DNA from: an uncultured Geobacteraceae bacterium
Lineage (GTDB): Bacteria > Desulfobacterota > Desulfuromonadia > Geobacterales > Pseudopelobacteraceae
Length of the DNA stretch: 38,747 nt
NCBI GenBank assembly: GCA_903901875.1
Contig: CAIUSO010000004.1
Location: 1 to 38,747 of the forward strand
Direction: 5' to 3'
Shown here: piece after piece, positions 6,369-15,790 of the stretch
Layout: each line of letters begins with the position of its first letter
How positions within the stretch are numbered: the first letter of the stretch is position 1
Made by a program: the position numbers and the translations under genes
The notes under the pieces: model-generated
Databases searched by the model: none
What the model was told of the DNA's origin: nothing
What the model saw: only the letters and a program-made list of their open reading frames with translations

Positions 6369-7736
6369 ATGAATAAGCTGTTTTGTGCCGTTATGACGTC
6401 TGTCGTTCTCCTGTTCGTTGGCTGTGGAACAGACGGTAATAAGTTTACGTCACCGTCTGGCATTGCCGTAACGGCCAGATCTTCCAGCATTTTAATTAGC
6501 TGGCAGACCGTTGATTCTTCATTGGGGTACAATGTGTATCGATCCGATGTTTCCGGTGCCCTGTCAACAAAGCAGTGCATCGCCTTCGGACTGACAGCCT
6601 CTTCCTACCTTGACAGTTCGGCCACACCCGGTGTCACCTACTACTATCAGGTGACCGCCTATAATTCTGCCGGTAACTCTTCTCCTTCTGCAGAATTATC
6701 GACTTATATAAAAGGTCCATCGGCAACTGGTGACCCTCTGAAAATGAGTTTCAACGTTTTCACCCTGGCCGGCACGGGAAAATCGGGAAAAGTTGACGGT
6801 ACCGGTACTGGTGCTTCCTTCGGGTTTCCGGTGGGTATCACTGCGTATGGTCCGAATCTCTACGTTGCCGATACTTATAATAATATTATTCGTAAAATAG
6901 TTATTTCCACCGGTGTGGTAACAACCATAGCCGGTTCGGCTGCAAGCGGTACTCAAGATGGGACCGGTGCGGCAGCTCGGTTCTATAATCCTTTTGGCAT
7001 TGCAACTGATGGTACGAACCTCTACGTTTCGGACACGAGTAATAATACGATTCGTAGTATTGTCATCAGTACCGGGGTTGTTACTACGTTGGCTGGTGCT
7101 CCCACATCCGGTAGTAGTAACGGTACGGGTGCTGTTGCGAGCTTTAAGGCCCCGAGAGGTATTACGATTAATGGAAATTATTTGTATGTGGCCGATTCAG
7201 GCAATCATATGATCAGAAAAATTGATATTAGTGCAAATAAACTGATCAACGGTGTCGTTACAACCTTTGCAGGTTCGATTACGGCGGGAAGTGCTGATGA
7301 TAACGGTATTGCCGCCAGTTTCGGTGCTCCTGAGGGAATTGCTACTGACGGCACATCACTGTATGTTACTGACTCAACAAACAATACAATTCGCAAAATT
7401 ACTCTTGCAGGCGCTGTAACTACTATTGCCGGTTCCGGCACCGCCGGGGCAACCGATGCAGAGGGAACTTCCGCTTCTTTTAATACACCCACCGGGATTG
7501 TTACCGATGGTTCGTCACTTTTTATCGCCGATTCGAAAAATAATGTCATCCGTAGCATCGATATTACTATCCCGGGGAGGGCACCGGTGTCCACAGTTGC
7601 CGGTTCCGGTTCAGCGGGTAGTGCCAGCGGATTTGGTACCGCTGCTTCGTTTTCACAGCCAATGGGCATTACCACCGACGGAACAAATATTTTTGTTTCT
7701 GACTACGCTAATTGCCTGATTCGGGAGATACTCTAA
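6369..7736 (+). CDS. Fibronectin III/NHL-repeat lipoprotein
   Basis: Start ATG 6369 gives a lipoprotein signal ending in LLFVGC; longer upstream extensions only read through the tolC-like gene in another frame. Residues about 30-115 form an Fn3 domain (VTARSSSILISWQ, YNVYRS, YYYQVTAYNSAG). The rest is about six NHL blades of the type GIATDGTNLYVSDTSNNTIR with VVTTIAGS linkers, predicting a beta-propeller. NHL propellers bind proteins or carbohydrate; the ligand here is unknown. It is fifth-gene context of a secretion operon, 34 nt after the TolC-like gene, so it may be a surface accessory or part of an export-linked complex. No RTX repeats are visible, so it is not a classical type I substrate. 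Confidence 0.85.
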   Translation: MNKLFCAVMTSVVLLFVGCGTDGNKFTSPSGIAVTARSSSILISWQTVDSSLGYNVYRSDVSGALSTKQCIAFGLTASSYLDSSATPGVTYYYQVTAYNSAGNSSPSAELSTYIKGPSATGDPLKMSFNVFTLAGTGKSGKVDGTGTGASFGFPVGITAYGPNLYVADTYNNIIRKIVISTGVVTTIAGSAASGTQDGTGAAARFYNPFGIATDGTNLYVSDTSNNTIRSIVISTGVVTTLAGAPTSGSSNGTGAVASFKAPRGITINGNYLYVADSGNHMIRKIDISANKLINGVVTTFAGSITAGSADDNGIAASFGAPEGIATDGTSLYVTDSTNNTIRKITLAGAVTTIAGSGTAGATDAEGTSASFNTPTGIVTDGSSLFIADSKNNVIRSIDITIPGRAPVSTVAGSGSAGSASGFGTAASFSQPMGITTDGTNIFVSDYANCLIREIL

Positions 7737-8663
7737 ATGGTCCATGGTCGCCTTACTATCAAGAAGGTTCTTTCTGTCATGGTTGTGGCTGGTTTGCTGT
7801 TGCTCCATCTTAAGAGTGCCGATGCCGAAACAAGGACCGAGTATGTTGTGGCCCCGGCACGGGTAGATACCCTTGCTTCCTCCGTACTATTCAGGACACT
7901 ACAAACAAGTACGGAATATGATTTCAGGGAAACACAGGTTAATCAGAGCCGTTCACCCTATGAAAAGCTTCAGGTTGGTTTGGATAACCAACTGAGCAGC
8001 CGGATTACAATCAGTGATATTCCTGTGTTATATTCGCTGACTCCCAATTATCAGCTGCGGCTGGATGTACCCTTTGTTTCGGTGACCAACGACACGCCGT
8101 TTAGTGGCAGCAGTGATGATATTGGTCTGGGTGATATCAGCCTGAGCCTCAATATACGTACTGAAATTGAAAAAACAGTGGAGTCTTTTTTTATCTTGAC
8201 GACCAGACTCCCGTCGGGAAATGCCAACCGGGGACTGGGGAGTGGTTCCGTTGATTATGCGGTGACCCACAAAACCAGAATTACCCATGGCGATTACCGG
8301 ACTACCCTCATGGCCGGACTTACCCTCTCATCCCTTTCGGATGCAACGATTCTCGGTAATAGCGTGCATCATGGCCCAACCGTTGTCGGCATGGTGGCCA
8401 CCGAACAGTCACCGGTTCTTTGTAAGATCCGCTATGGCGTCAAGGTTGCCGGTCTCTACGGGTACAGCTCTAAAATAAATGCCGTCGATCAATCCAATGC
8501 CGTGGGCACCATTGATCTTATTCCGGAGATAACCTATCGGACCGCCGACAGTTACAGTTTTAAGGCCGGAATCATTCTGCCGTTCTATACTTCCTACGAT
8601 CTGCTTGGAGCGGCACAGAAGCGTGATGTAATGCTGAATCTCAGCGTGTATAAATATTTCTAG
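7737..8663 (+). CDS. Putative outer-membrane beta-barrel protein
   Basis: 308 residues starting immediately after the previous stop. It has a signal peptide (VLSVMVVAGLLLLHLKSADA) and then alternating amphipathic strands ending in an aromatic C-terminal residue (SVYKYF), the hallmark of outer-membrane barrels. LGDISLSLNIR and RLPSGNANRGLGSGSVDY resemble the transporter-like barrels often annotated as phenol-meta-pathway MetA-like proteins. Exact cargo unknown. Probably co-expressed with the secretion genes. Confidence 0.75.
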   Translation: MVHGRLTIKKVLSVMVVAGLLLLHLKSADAETRTEYVVAPARVDTLASSVLFRTLQTSTEYDFRETQVNQSRSPYEKLQVGLDNQLSSRITISDIPVLYSLTPNYQLRLDVPFVSVTNDTPFSGSSDDIGLGDISLSLNIRTEIEKTVESFFILTTRLPSGNANRGLGSGSVDYAVTHKTRITHGDYRTTLMAGLTLSSLSDATILGNSVHHGPTVVGMVATEQSPVLCKIRYGVKVAGLYGYSSKINAVDQSNAVGTIDLIPEITYRTADSYSFKAGIILPFYTSYDLLGAAQKRDVMLNLSVYKYF

Positions 8664-8680
8664 CGGGATGTGGTGAGCCA

Positions 8681-9523
8681 GTGACAAAATGTTCTCCCAA
8701 ATTATTCTTTATGGCCCTGGTATTAGGTGCTCTTTCTGGATGCGGCAGTGATGCCCCCCTCCAGAGCACACCGCTGACTCCGTCAGTTGAGTCCATTACA
8801 GCTGGACAAATTATGTATTCGCGACCGAGCCAGTTTACTGTCAAGGGAGTTGCACTGACCGGGACGGTGGTTAAGGCTTCCGGTGCCTGCAGCAGGGTTA
8901 CTGAAGTGACGGGAGGTACGGCGACGGTACGACAATTCACCTGTACGCCATCGGCGGCCGGAGATGTTACCATTTCTGTGGCTTCGGGAGGTACGGTTCT
9001 CCAACAGTCGGCGTTTGCTGTACCCACTCCCCAAGTGACATTGACCACCGATGCCGGTGCTGTCGTAGTGGAACTTGATCCGGTTCATGCGCCCAAGAGC
9101 GTTAACAACTTTCTCCTCTATGTGTGGGACGGATTTTATACCAATGTGATCTTTAATCGGGTAGAGGTAGGTTTTGTTATCCAGGGGGGGGGCTATGGCT
9201 CCGATGGCAAGGCAAAGCAAGCTTCCCATCCGACCCTTGAGCTTGAACCTTTTGCAGATACCCAATTGAGTAATACGGTGGGAACTATCGCCATGGCCCG
9301 TACTGATGCCCTGAATTCTGCCACCTCCCAGTTCTTCTTTAATCTGGTTGACAATATCAGACTTGATACTCAGGCCGGTGGGTATGCCGTCTTTGGTAAG
9401 GTTCTTTCGGGAATGGATGTTGTTTCTACTATTGGAGCGAATGCAGTCTATTATAAAGGTCTCTCCACCGACAACAGTTATACTACGTGTAATGTTCTGA
9501 AGTCTGCTGTTCAGACCAAATAG
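8681..9523 (+). CDS. Cyclophilin-type peptidyl-prolyl isomerase lipoprotein
   Basis: GTG start with GGTGA upstream. A lipobox, LGALSGC, predicts lipid anchoring at about residue 21. Residues about 35-120 look like a small immunoglobulin-like domain (TSVASGGTVL-type strands). The C-terminal ~160 residues are a bacterial cyclophilin: VTLTTDAGAVVVELD, IFNRVEVGFVIQGGG with the catalytic Arg retained, and SQFFFNLVDN. It is expected to act at the cell envelope as a prolyl isomerase/chaperone, which would suit folding of secreted proteins. The His of the usual FHR motif is Asn here. Confidence 0.88.
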   Translation: MTKCSPKLFFMALVLGALSGCGSDAPLQSTPLTPSVESITAGQIMYSRPSQFTVKGVALTGTVVKASGACSRVTEVTGGTATVRQFTCTPSAAGDVTISVASGGTVLQQSAFAVPTPQVTLTTDAGAVVVELDPVHAPKSVNNFLLYVWDGFYTNVIFNRVEVGFVIQGGGYGSDGKAKQASHPTLELEPFADTQLSNTVGTIAMARTDALNSATSQFFFNLVDNIRLDTQAGGYAVFGKVLSGMDVVSTIGANAVYYKGLSTDNSYTTCNVLKSAVQTK

Positions 9524-9540
9524 AGGGTACTATTCCGGTA

Positions 9541-10563
9541 ATGTTTGATTTTTTCCGTTCACTGTTTGGGTTTCAGAAACCTCCCGTGGTGGCTTCTTCC
9601 GGGGTGGTAAATCGTGGTGATACTATTTCTCCACCCTGCGACGTCGAGGACCACATTCTGGAGCCTCCTGCTTCGGTTCTTCCCCCCCAGGCGGTTGATT
9701 TTCTCCTCTCTCTGTTGAATGTCAAGGATCTTCCCGCTGACTTGCAGTCTCTCCCCCAAAAGGACCGGTCTTTTATTGCCAGCAACATCAGAAGGGTATC
9801 TGAAAATAGTCTGGAAATCCCGATGATGCCCCATGCGGCCGTCTGCATACAACAGTTACTTTCAGACCATAATGTTAAAGTTACTGATTTTATAGATGTA
9901 ATTAAAGAGGATCCCACGCTATCGGTAGAACTGTTACGGATGGCCAACTCCTCCTATCTCGGTTTTACCTATCCGACCCTTGATTTGCAGCAGGCCATTG
10001 TCAGAGTTGGTTTCACCCAGTTGCATGGCTTGGTTACCATGCTGGCACTCCGCTCCCGTGTTCTCCAGAGTAATCGTTTTAAAAATGAGGTGGAATGGGT
10101 TATGGAGCTGTCACTGGCGACGGCAAAGCTCTGTCAGCTACTGGCAGGTGAGATGGGTATGAAACCGGATGAGGCCTTCACTATCGGTCTTCTCAATCAT
10201 ATTGAATATTTCGTCGTGCTGGGTGAAGCGTCCCGGTATTCTGCCGAGTCGGATAAAAATTCGGTTTCACAGCTGGCCATCATTCAGACGGTACTTCGTA
10301 TGGGTAGGACTATTCATGATCTCATCGCCGCAAGTTGGGGATTTACCCCTGTCATGGGTGACGAAAAATCAGCGAATGTTGATAAAAAAGAAGATGGCGA
10401 GCAGGACCCCACCATCTCACTCGGTGAACGATTAAATATCTTACAGCGTATTCTGGTGGTTTCCCTGGCTGGTGAAAAGAGCATTACCGACACCGCCGGG
10501 TTTGATGCTCGCAAACTGAATGATGCCATAGATGCCGCAATAGCACCTTCGGATCGCTCCTGA
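9541..10563 (+). CDS. HDOD-domain signalling protein
   Basis: 340 residues, cytoplasmic, no membrane segment. The HDOD domain spans about 85-280: LEIPMMPHAAVCIQQLL, then ITDFIDVIKEDPTLSVELLRMANSSYLG and QQAIVRVGFTQL are the typical helices. HDOD proteins are HD-fold relatives without catalytic metal ligands, used as signalling or regulatory modules. The N-terminal 80 residues are Pro-rich and unassigned. Last gene of the type I secretion operon, 17 nt behind the cyclophilin gene. Confidence 0.85.
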   Translation: MFDFFRSLFGFQKPPVVASSGVVNRGDTISPPCDVEDHILEPPASVLPPQAVDFLLSLLNVKDLPADLQSLPQKDRSFIASNIRRVSENSLEIPMMPHAAVCIQQLLSDHNVKVTDFIDVIKEDPTLSVELLRMANSSYLGFTYPTLDLQQAIVRVGFTQLHGLVTMLALRSRVLQSNRFKNEVEWVMELSLATAKLCQLLAGEMGMKPDEAFTIGLLNHIEYFVVLGEASRYSAESDKNSVSQLAIIQTVLRMGRTIHDLIAASWGFTPVMGDEKSANVDKKEDGEQDPTISLGERLNILQRILVVSLAGEKSITDTAGFDARKLNDAIDAAIAPSDRS

Positions 10564-10660
10564 GAAAACGGACAGTCTCGCGTAACATCCAAATGTAATT
10601 GTGTTTAATATTTGTAACGTTCTCAGGTGGTGGTTACACCATTAGTGCCAATGTGCACCA

Positions 10661-10687
10661 GGGCACCCGCAAGGGGTGCCCCTACGG
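10661..10687. repeat. REP-like palindrome between convergent genes
   Basis: GGGCACCC (10661-10668) and GGGTGCCC (10674-10681) form a perfect 8-bp stem around GCAAG, followed by CTACGG. The shape and CCTACGG tail match two elements at 18535-18627. It lies between the HDOD gene (+) and the TatD fusion gene (-), where it may also act as a bidirectional transcription barrier. Confidence 0.65.
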
Positions 10688-10700
10688 TAAACCATTGTGG

Positions 10701-12089
10701 TTAGCCGACTTCTGAATATTCACGCACCCGGAATTCAACGCCAAGGGAGTGTGCCAGGTGTCGGCATGCCTCAATATCTACCCCCGGTACGGTAACGGCG
10801 GTGGCAATGACCTGGGGGATATGGGCCGATGCGGCACCGATAAAGGTGCAGACGGCAGCGTATCCGGCATCACCGAACGGTGTGTTGCAGAGCTTGCGAT
10901 ACATGGCGGTATCGGGGGCATTGAGGCTGATGGAGATGCAGTCCACCAGTCCGGCCAGCTCAGGGAGAATATCGCGACCGTGGAACTGGTTTGCCTGCCC
11001 GTCGCTGTTTATGCGAATACGATAGCCACGTTGTTTCAGGGCCGCAGCGACCTCTTTGACCAGCTCAAGGCGAATAAGCGGCTCACCGTAACCACAAAAA
11101 ACCACCTCATCGATCCCCACCGGGCTGCCAATTGCAGCCATCACCTCGGCAAACGTCGGCTCACTGTTCAGCAGCAGGTTATGCCCCTTAACGGTAAAAT
11201 CCTCAAACTTTGGACAGAACGTACAGTGATTTGAACAGCGGTTGGTAATGTTAAGATAGAGTGAATTGCGTATTTGGTAGGCAATTTTTGCCGATTGATC
11301 CCACAGGTTGATGCCAAACAACTCCCCGCTGTTTTTTGTGGTGATCCGGGCCACATCATCGAAGGTTAACCCCTTCAGCTCGGCAATTTTTTCAGCGACC
11401 ATACGGACATGGGCCGGTTCGTTCCGTTTCCCCCGATGGGGCACCGGCGACAGATAAGGGCAATCGGTTTCAATCAGCATTTGTTCAATGGAAACTGTCT
11501 GTACCACCTGCCGAAGACTTTGATTTGTCGGGTAGGTGATGGTTCCCGGAATGGAAATGAAAAAGCCGAGTGCGGCGGCCTCGGCGGCCATGGCCGGATC
11601 TCCGGAGAAACAGTGCAGTACACCCTTCCGAACCGATTCCTCTCGTATGATGTCCATGACCTCCCCATGGGCATCCCGGTCATGGACGATCACCGGCTTG
11701 TCAAGCTCGGCTGCAAGTTTGAGAAAGCGTCGAAAAACCTGCTCCTGCAGGTGGCGTGGTGACCGGTCCCGATAGAAATCAAGCCCGATTTCACCAATTG
11801 CGACGACCTTGCTACTGCCAACGGCGAGGTCACGGATCACGTCGTAGCAGTCTTCGGTAACCGTCCCTGCTTCGTGGGGATGGATGCCGACGGCCGCATA
11901 CAGATGGGGGTATTTTTCCGCCAATTCAACCGATTGTCGACTCGACGCAATATCCGTACCCACAACTACAATGGCGGTAACTCCAGCGTCCTCGGCCCGT
12001 TTTATCATCTCTTCAAAATCGTTTTCAAAGTCACTGTAGTAAATATGCGCGTGTGAATCGATCAACGCTCCTGAACGGTTCTCCATCAT
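10701..12089 (-). CDS. TatD-family metal hydrolase fused to a radical SAM protein
   Basis: 462 residues. Residues 1-~265 are a TatD/YcfH metallo-hydrolase: DSHAHI, GEIGLDFYRD, VIVHDRDAHGEV, VLHCFSG and LIETDCPYLSP carry the metal-binding residues. Residues ~275-462 are a radical SAM domain with the CSNHCTFC cluster motif (CxxxCxxC), a following FCGYGEP glycine motif, and a short C-terminus typical of TatD-associated radical SAM proteins. TatD enzymes are DNA/RNA 3' exonucleases or D-aminoacyl-tRNA-type hydrolases; the radical SAM substrate is unknown. The start overlaps the TPR gene's stop by ATGA. In many genomes these two domains are separate neighbouring genes. Confidence 0.9.
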   Translation of the reverse strand: MMENRSGALIDSHAHIYYSDFENDFEEMIKRAEDAGVTAIVVVGTDIASSRQSVELAEKYPHLYAAVGIHPHEAGTVTEDCYDVIRDLAVGSSKVVAIGEIGLDFYRDRSPRHLQEQVFRRFLKLAAELDKPVIVHDRDAHGEVMDIIREESVRKGVLHCFSGDPAMAAEAAALGFFISIPGTITYPTNQSLRQVVQTVSIEQMLIETDCPYLSPVPHRGKRNEPAHVRMVAEKIAELKGLTFDDVARITTKNSGELFGINLWDQSAKIAYQIRNSLYLNITNRCSNHCTFCPKFEDFTVKGHNLLLNSEPTFAEVMAAIGSPVGIDEVVFCGYGEPLIRLELVKEVAAALKQRGYRIRINSDGQANQFHGRDILPELAGLVDCISISLNAPDTAMYRKLCNTPFGDAGYAAVCTFIGAASAHIPQVIATAVTVPGVDIEACRHLAHSLGVEFRVREYSEVG

Positions 12090-12886
12090 TTCCCCTTTAT
12101 TTCCTCTTTCAAGCCTTCGATAACCGCTTTGACCTCGGAAATCATATCCGCTGCCTGGGGTGACTTTTCACAGGTTAAATACTTTTCAAAATAAGTGATG
12201 GCCTCCGCAGTTCTGTCCTGATCCATGCAGAGTCCTCCCAGCGTCAGATACGCCATACTAAAGGCCGGGTCCAGGCGGACAGCTTCACGACAGGCATCTT
12301 CGGCCTCTTCCAGTTCATCAAGGTCATAATAGAGCTCACCGAGATTAAAATGGGCAGCCGGATCTTCCGGGTCGATGGTCACACCCTTGGAAAAGGCTTC
12401 AATGGCACCGTCAACGTCACCCTGGCCATAGAGGGAGTCACCCAGAGCATTGAGGGCAAATACGTTGTCCGGTTCCAGTTCCAGTGCCCGGTGAAAGGAA
12501 ATGATTGCCTCATCACAGCGGTCCTGACTGTTATAGACAAGGCCAATGCTCACCAGTGCATCGGCGTCGAGGGGATCAATTTCTAACACATTCTGATAGC
12601 AGCGAAGTGACTCCTGGTGATTACCCGCTTCCAGCAACATGTCTCCCAGGGTGGTCAGTGCGTCGGCATCGGTGGGGGAAAGTACCAATCCCTTTCGGTA
12701 ATGGTCTATCGCTTCGGAGAGTTTGCCCTCTTCAGCCAAGGCATCTCCCAGATAAAACCAGCTCTCAGGCAGGTCGGGATTGTTTTTGAGATTGTTTTCA
12801 AAAATAGTTATGGCTTCTTGAATCTCCCCCCGGTCAAGGAGTTCAATCCCTTTTTGTAACGTGACATTTAATTCAGAATTATTCAT
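12086..12886 (-). CDS. Tetratricopeptide-repeat protein
   Basis: 266 residues almost wholly made of about seven TPR units (for example ESWFYLGDALAEEGKLSEAI and DADALVSIGLVYNSQDRCDE). Acidic, no signal peptide, so likely a cytoplasmic scaffold. Good ribosome site AAAGGAG before ATG 12886. It lies in an operon between yaaR-like and the TatD fusion; the binding partner is unknown. Confidence 0.88.
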   Translation of the reverse strand: MNNSELNVTLQKGIELLDRGEIQEAITIFENNLKNNPDLPESWFYLGDALAEEGKLSEAIDHYRKGLVLSPTDADALTTLGDMLLEAGNHQESLRCYQNVLEIDPLDADALVSIGLVYNSQDRCDEAIISFHRALELEPDNVFALNALGDSLYGQGDVDGAIEAFSKGVTIDPEDPAAHFNLGELYYDLDELEEAEDACREAVRLDPAFSMAYLTLGGLCMDQDRTAEAITYFEKYLTCEKSPQAADMISEVKAVIEGLKEEIKGK

Positions 12887-12939
12887 CTACTGCTCCTTTT
12901 TGTATGGTAGCCTGCCATGGGGGTGGTTTCGTCGTTTAA

Positions 12940-13386
12940 TCAGGTGATCACATCAACGACCAGGCCTTTGATGCCGATAACGTTGGCCGTAATGGCCATA
13001 TGGTCTTTGTTCTCTTTGACGATAAGATTATACAGCTTATCGGCTTCCCGATCTATGACCGTGATGGTTTCGTAATAACGGGGATTCTGAGGGGTCCCGC
13101 CGGATTTATCAAGCCGATACGCTTCGGCACTGACTCTTTTAGCCAGCTTGCTTAAAAGTTCTCTGAAGTGCTTGAAGTTCGTTATGGTTGGGTCCGATGT
13201 CAGCAGTGTTCCTGCCCTATCAATTTCTGAACGGAGCGTCTCTATATCTCCTTGATAGGATGAAAGGCCACTTTCATTTTGACGCAATTCGGTAGCAAAC
13301 AGCGAATTCATGACTTTTTTTGCCGGAGAACCGCTTTTGGTGTTCTTATCCAATTCTCTCAGGGAAGAAGAATCTTCAATGCGCAT
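12940..13386 (-). CDS. YaaR-family (DUF327) protein
   Basis: 148 residues, helical, cytoplasmic. The C-terminal signature (SKLAKRVSAEAYRL, then DREADKLYNLIVKENKDH) matches the YaaR/DUF327 family, whose function is poorly defined. First gene of the minus-strand operon with the TPR and TatD fusion genes, and divergent from the NtrY-like gene. Confidence 0.82.
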   Translation of the reverse strand: MRIEDSSSLRELDKNTKSGSPAKKVMNSLFATELRQNESGLSSYQGDIETLRSEIDRAGTLLTSDPTITNFKHFRELLSKLAKRVSAEAYRLDKSGGTPQNPRYYETITVIDREADKLYNLIVKENKDHMAITANVIGIKGLVVDVIT

Positions 13387-13539
13387 AAACCCATACCCCC
13401 TTTATCTTCACACGTATTAACAAGATATCATACTTGAAGCAATTGGGCAATTGATGCAAAAATGCAACAATCAGTTTAAATAACCGATTTTCTATGATAG
13501 CATATCAGGCTGATATTCAGTGAAAGGAAATCTGGCTGC

Positions 13540-15756
13540 ATGAACGTTGAGGTACCGCACGGAGAACGGAGAAAGCGCTTTCGCGAAGCGATCCTGATTG
13601 TGGTGTCACTTCTCCTTATTTTCATTCTCACCCGGGTAGAAATAAGTCTGACCCAACTGAGTGCTGATGCCAAGTTGGGAAGTAATATAGCTATTTTTGC
13701 CGTCATTAATGTGGTTATCCTGCTGGTTATCCTGCTGGTGTATCTGGTATGCCGAAATGTGGTCAAGCTGTTTCTCGAAAGCCGGTCAAATCCCTTTGCC
13801 AGAAGACTCCGGACAAAGCTTGTTCTTTCCTTTGTTGCCCTTTCTCTGGTTCCCACCCTGTTGCTTTTTTTTGCCGCTGCCGGATTTATCAATAACACGG
13901 TACATAACTGGTTCAATTCACAAGTAGAGAGTTCCCTGAGTGAATCACTTGAAGTTGCCCAAACCTATTATAAAAGTTCCGCCTCAAATTCCCTTTACTA
14001 TGGCAGGCAAATCGGAAATTTCATAAAAGAGCGAAAACTGCTCAATGATGCCAATCTTCCCCGGTTAAAGCAGTTGATCCACGAAAAACAGACCGAATAT
14101 AATCTCGGAGTCGTCGAGGTTTATTCGGCCCAACGGGAAGAACTCGTTCGCGCGACTAACCCGGCCGTGCCCAAGGGGGAGTTCACCAATCCCTCTTCGG
14201 AGGACATTAAACGGGGGTTGGAGGGGGAGGAGCTTACCAGAATAAATCAGGTCGGCAAAGCCGATCTGATCAGGGGCATTGTGCCGATCCGTTCTACCTG
14301 GAACGAAGCTGATGTCGTTGGTGTGGTGGTGGTCAATTACTATGTCCCCTATTCATTGGTAAGCAAGATGAAGGAGATCACCACTTCGTACTACGACTTT
14401 CGCCAGCTTAAAATAATGAAAAATCCGATTCGTACCGGCTATATCATCACGCTGTTTCTGATTGCCATGGTTATTATCTTTCTTGCGTACTGGATGGGGG
14501 TCTATCTGGCCAACAGTATGACCAAACCGCTTCAGGAACTGGTTGATGCCACCCACGCGGTTGCCGAAGGGAATCTTGATGTTCGGGTCAATTCCGGTTC
14601 GTCCGACGAAATTGGCTTACTGATTCAGTCTTTCAATTTTATGACCGACGATCTGCGTACCAAACAAAATGCCCTCAATATTTCCAATATCGAGCTGACG
14701 CGAAGCAATCAGGAAATCGAACAGCGCCAGCAGTATATGGAAATTGTGCTTCGGAGCGTTGCGGCAGGGGTTATTTCCATTGATCGTGACGGGGTACTGC
14801 AAACCATCAATACCTCTGCTGAGCGTTTGCTTTCACTTTCGGCTCAAGAAGTGCTGGGTAAAAACTTCAAGGATGTGGTGCGCTCCAATAATGCTGGAGT
14901 CGTTAATGAGCTGATCAGTGATCTGCAAAAATCCCGTACGGGATTACTGAGCAGGCAGGTGATGGTAAATGTGGAGGGAAATAAATTGACTCTGCAGTTG
15001 CATTTGACTCTGTTGCGGGGTGGTAATGGTGAGTTTCTCGGTATGGTTGCCGTACTTGATGATCTGACCCAGATGATGCGTGTTCAGAGAATGGCTGCCT
15101 GGCGTGAAGTGGCACGGAGAATTGCCCATGAGATCAAAAATCCTCTGACGCCCATTCAGCTTTCGGCCCAGCGACTGAGAAAACGATATCTTTCCCGTTT
15201 CAATGATGATGAAACTGTCTTTGATGAATGTACCGGAATGATCATCAAGTCCGTCGATGAACTGAAAAATCTGGTTAATGAATTTTCCAACTTTGCCCGG
15301 ATGCCCGCTGTAAAACCGGAACGTAATGATTTGAACAGACTTATTAATGAAACAGTGTCACTCTATCAAGAGGCTCATCGGGGTGTAGTTTTTGAAGTTC
15401 ACACCGATGTCAGCATGCCTCTTTTGATGATCGATCGTGACCAGATACGACGCGTATTGATAAACCTGCTGGAAAATGCCGTTGCTGCCATGGCGGAACG
15501 GGGAAGGGTACTGCTGGCAACCCAGTATGATCCGGTGCTGAAAATGGCGGTAATGACCGTTGCCGATGAGGGGCCCGGTATACCAGCCGAGGACAAAGCA
15601 CGACTCTTTGAACCTTACTTTTCCACAAAAAAAAGTGGTACGGGGCTCGGTTTGGCAATTGTCAGCAGCATTATTACCGATCACGGCGGGTATGTGCGGG
15701 TACGGGATACTATACCCCACGGGGCACTGTTTGCCGTCGAGTTGCCAGCCAGTTAG
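13540..15756 (+). CDS. NtrY-like membrane sensor histidine kinase
   Basis: 738 residues. There are three to four membrane segments in the first ~130 residues (ILIVVSLLLIFILT, FAVINVVILLVILLVYLV, FVALSLVPTLLLFFAAAGF), then an extracytoplasmic domain, another segment near 305-325 (YIITLFLIAMVIIFLAYWMGV), a HAMP domain (SMTKPLQELVDATHAVAEGN), a PAS domain (~400-500) and the kinase core. The phosphoacceptor is His530 in AHEIKNPLTPIQLSAQRL; N, G1 and G2 boxes are NLLENAVAAM, DEGPGIP and GTGLGLAI. This is the NtrY order. The cognate regulator follows 34 nt downstream. The ligand is unknown. Confidence 0.93.
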   Translation: MNVEVPHGERRKRFREAILIVVSLLLIFILTRVEISLTQLSADAKLGSNIAIFAVINVVILLVILLVYLVCRNVVKLFLESRSNPFARRLRTKLVLSFVALSLVPTLLLFFAAAGFINNTVHNWFNSQVESSLSESLEVAQTYYKSSASNSLYYGRQIGNFIKERKLLNDANLPRLKQLIHEKQTEYNLGVVEVYSAQREELVRATNPAVPKGEFTNPSSEDIKRGLEGEELTRINQVGKADLIRGIVPIRSTWNEADVVGVVVVNYYVPYSLVSKMKEITTSYYDFRQLKIMKNPIRTGYIITLFLIAMVIIFLAYWMGVYLANSMTKPLQELVDATHAVAEGNLDVRVNSGSSDEIGLLIQSFNFMTDDLRTKQNALNISNIELTRSNQEIEQRQQYMEIVLRSVAAGVISIDRDGVLQTINTSAERLLSLSAQEVLGKNFKDVVRSNNAGVVNELISDLQKSRTGLLSRQVMVNVEGNKLTLQLHLTLLRGGNGEFLGMVAVLDDLTQMMRVQRMAAWREVARRIAHEIKNPLTPIQLSAQRLRKRYLSRFNDDETVFDECTGMIIKSVDELKNLVNEFSNFARMPAVKPERNDLNRLINETVSLYQEAHRGVVFEVHTDVSMPLLMIDRDQIRRVLINLLENAVAAMAERGRVLLATQYDPVLKMAVMTVADEGPGIPAEDKARLFEPYFSTKKSGTGLGLAIVSSIITDHGGYVRVRDTIPHGALFAVELPAS

Positions 15757-15790
15757 ATAAAATCCAGCATATACAGTTAAAGGAGCAGCC

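Noticed and set aside
7205-7675. 156-residue minus-strand open frame
   Set aside because: Antisense to the repetitive NHL propeller; no family motif or ribosome site.
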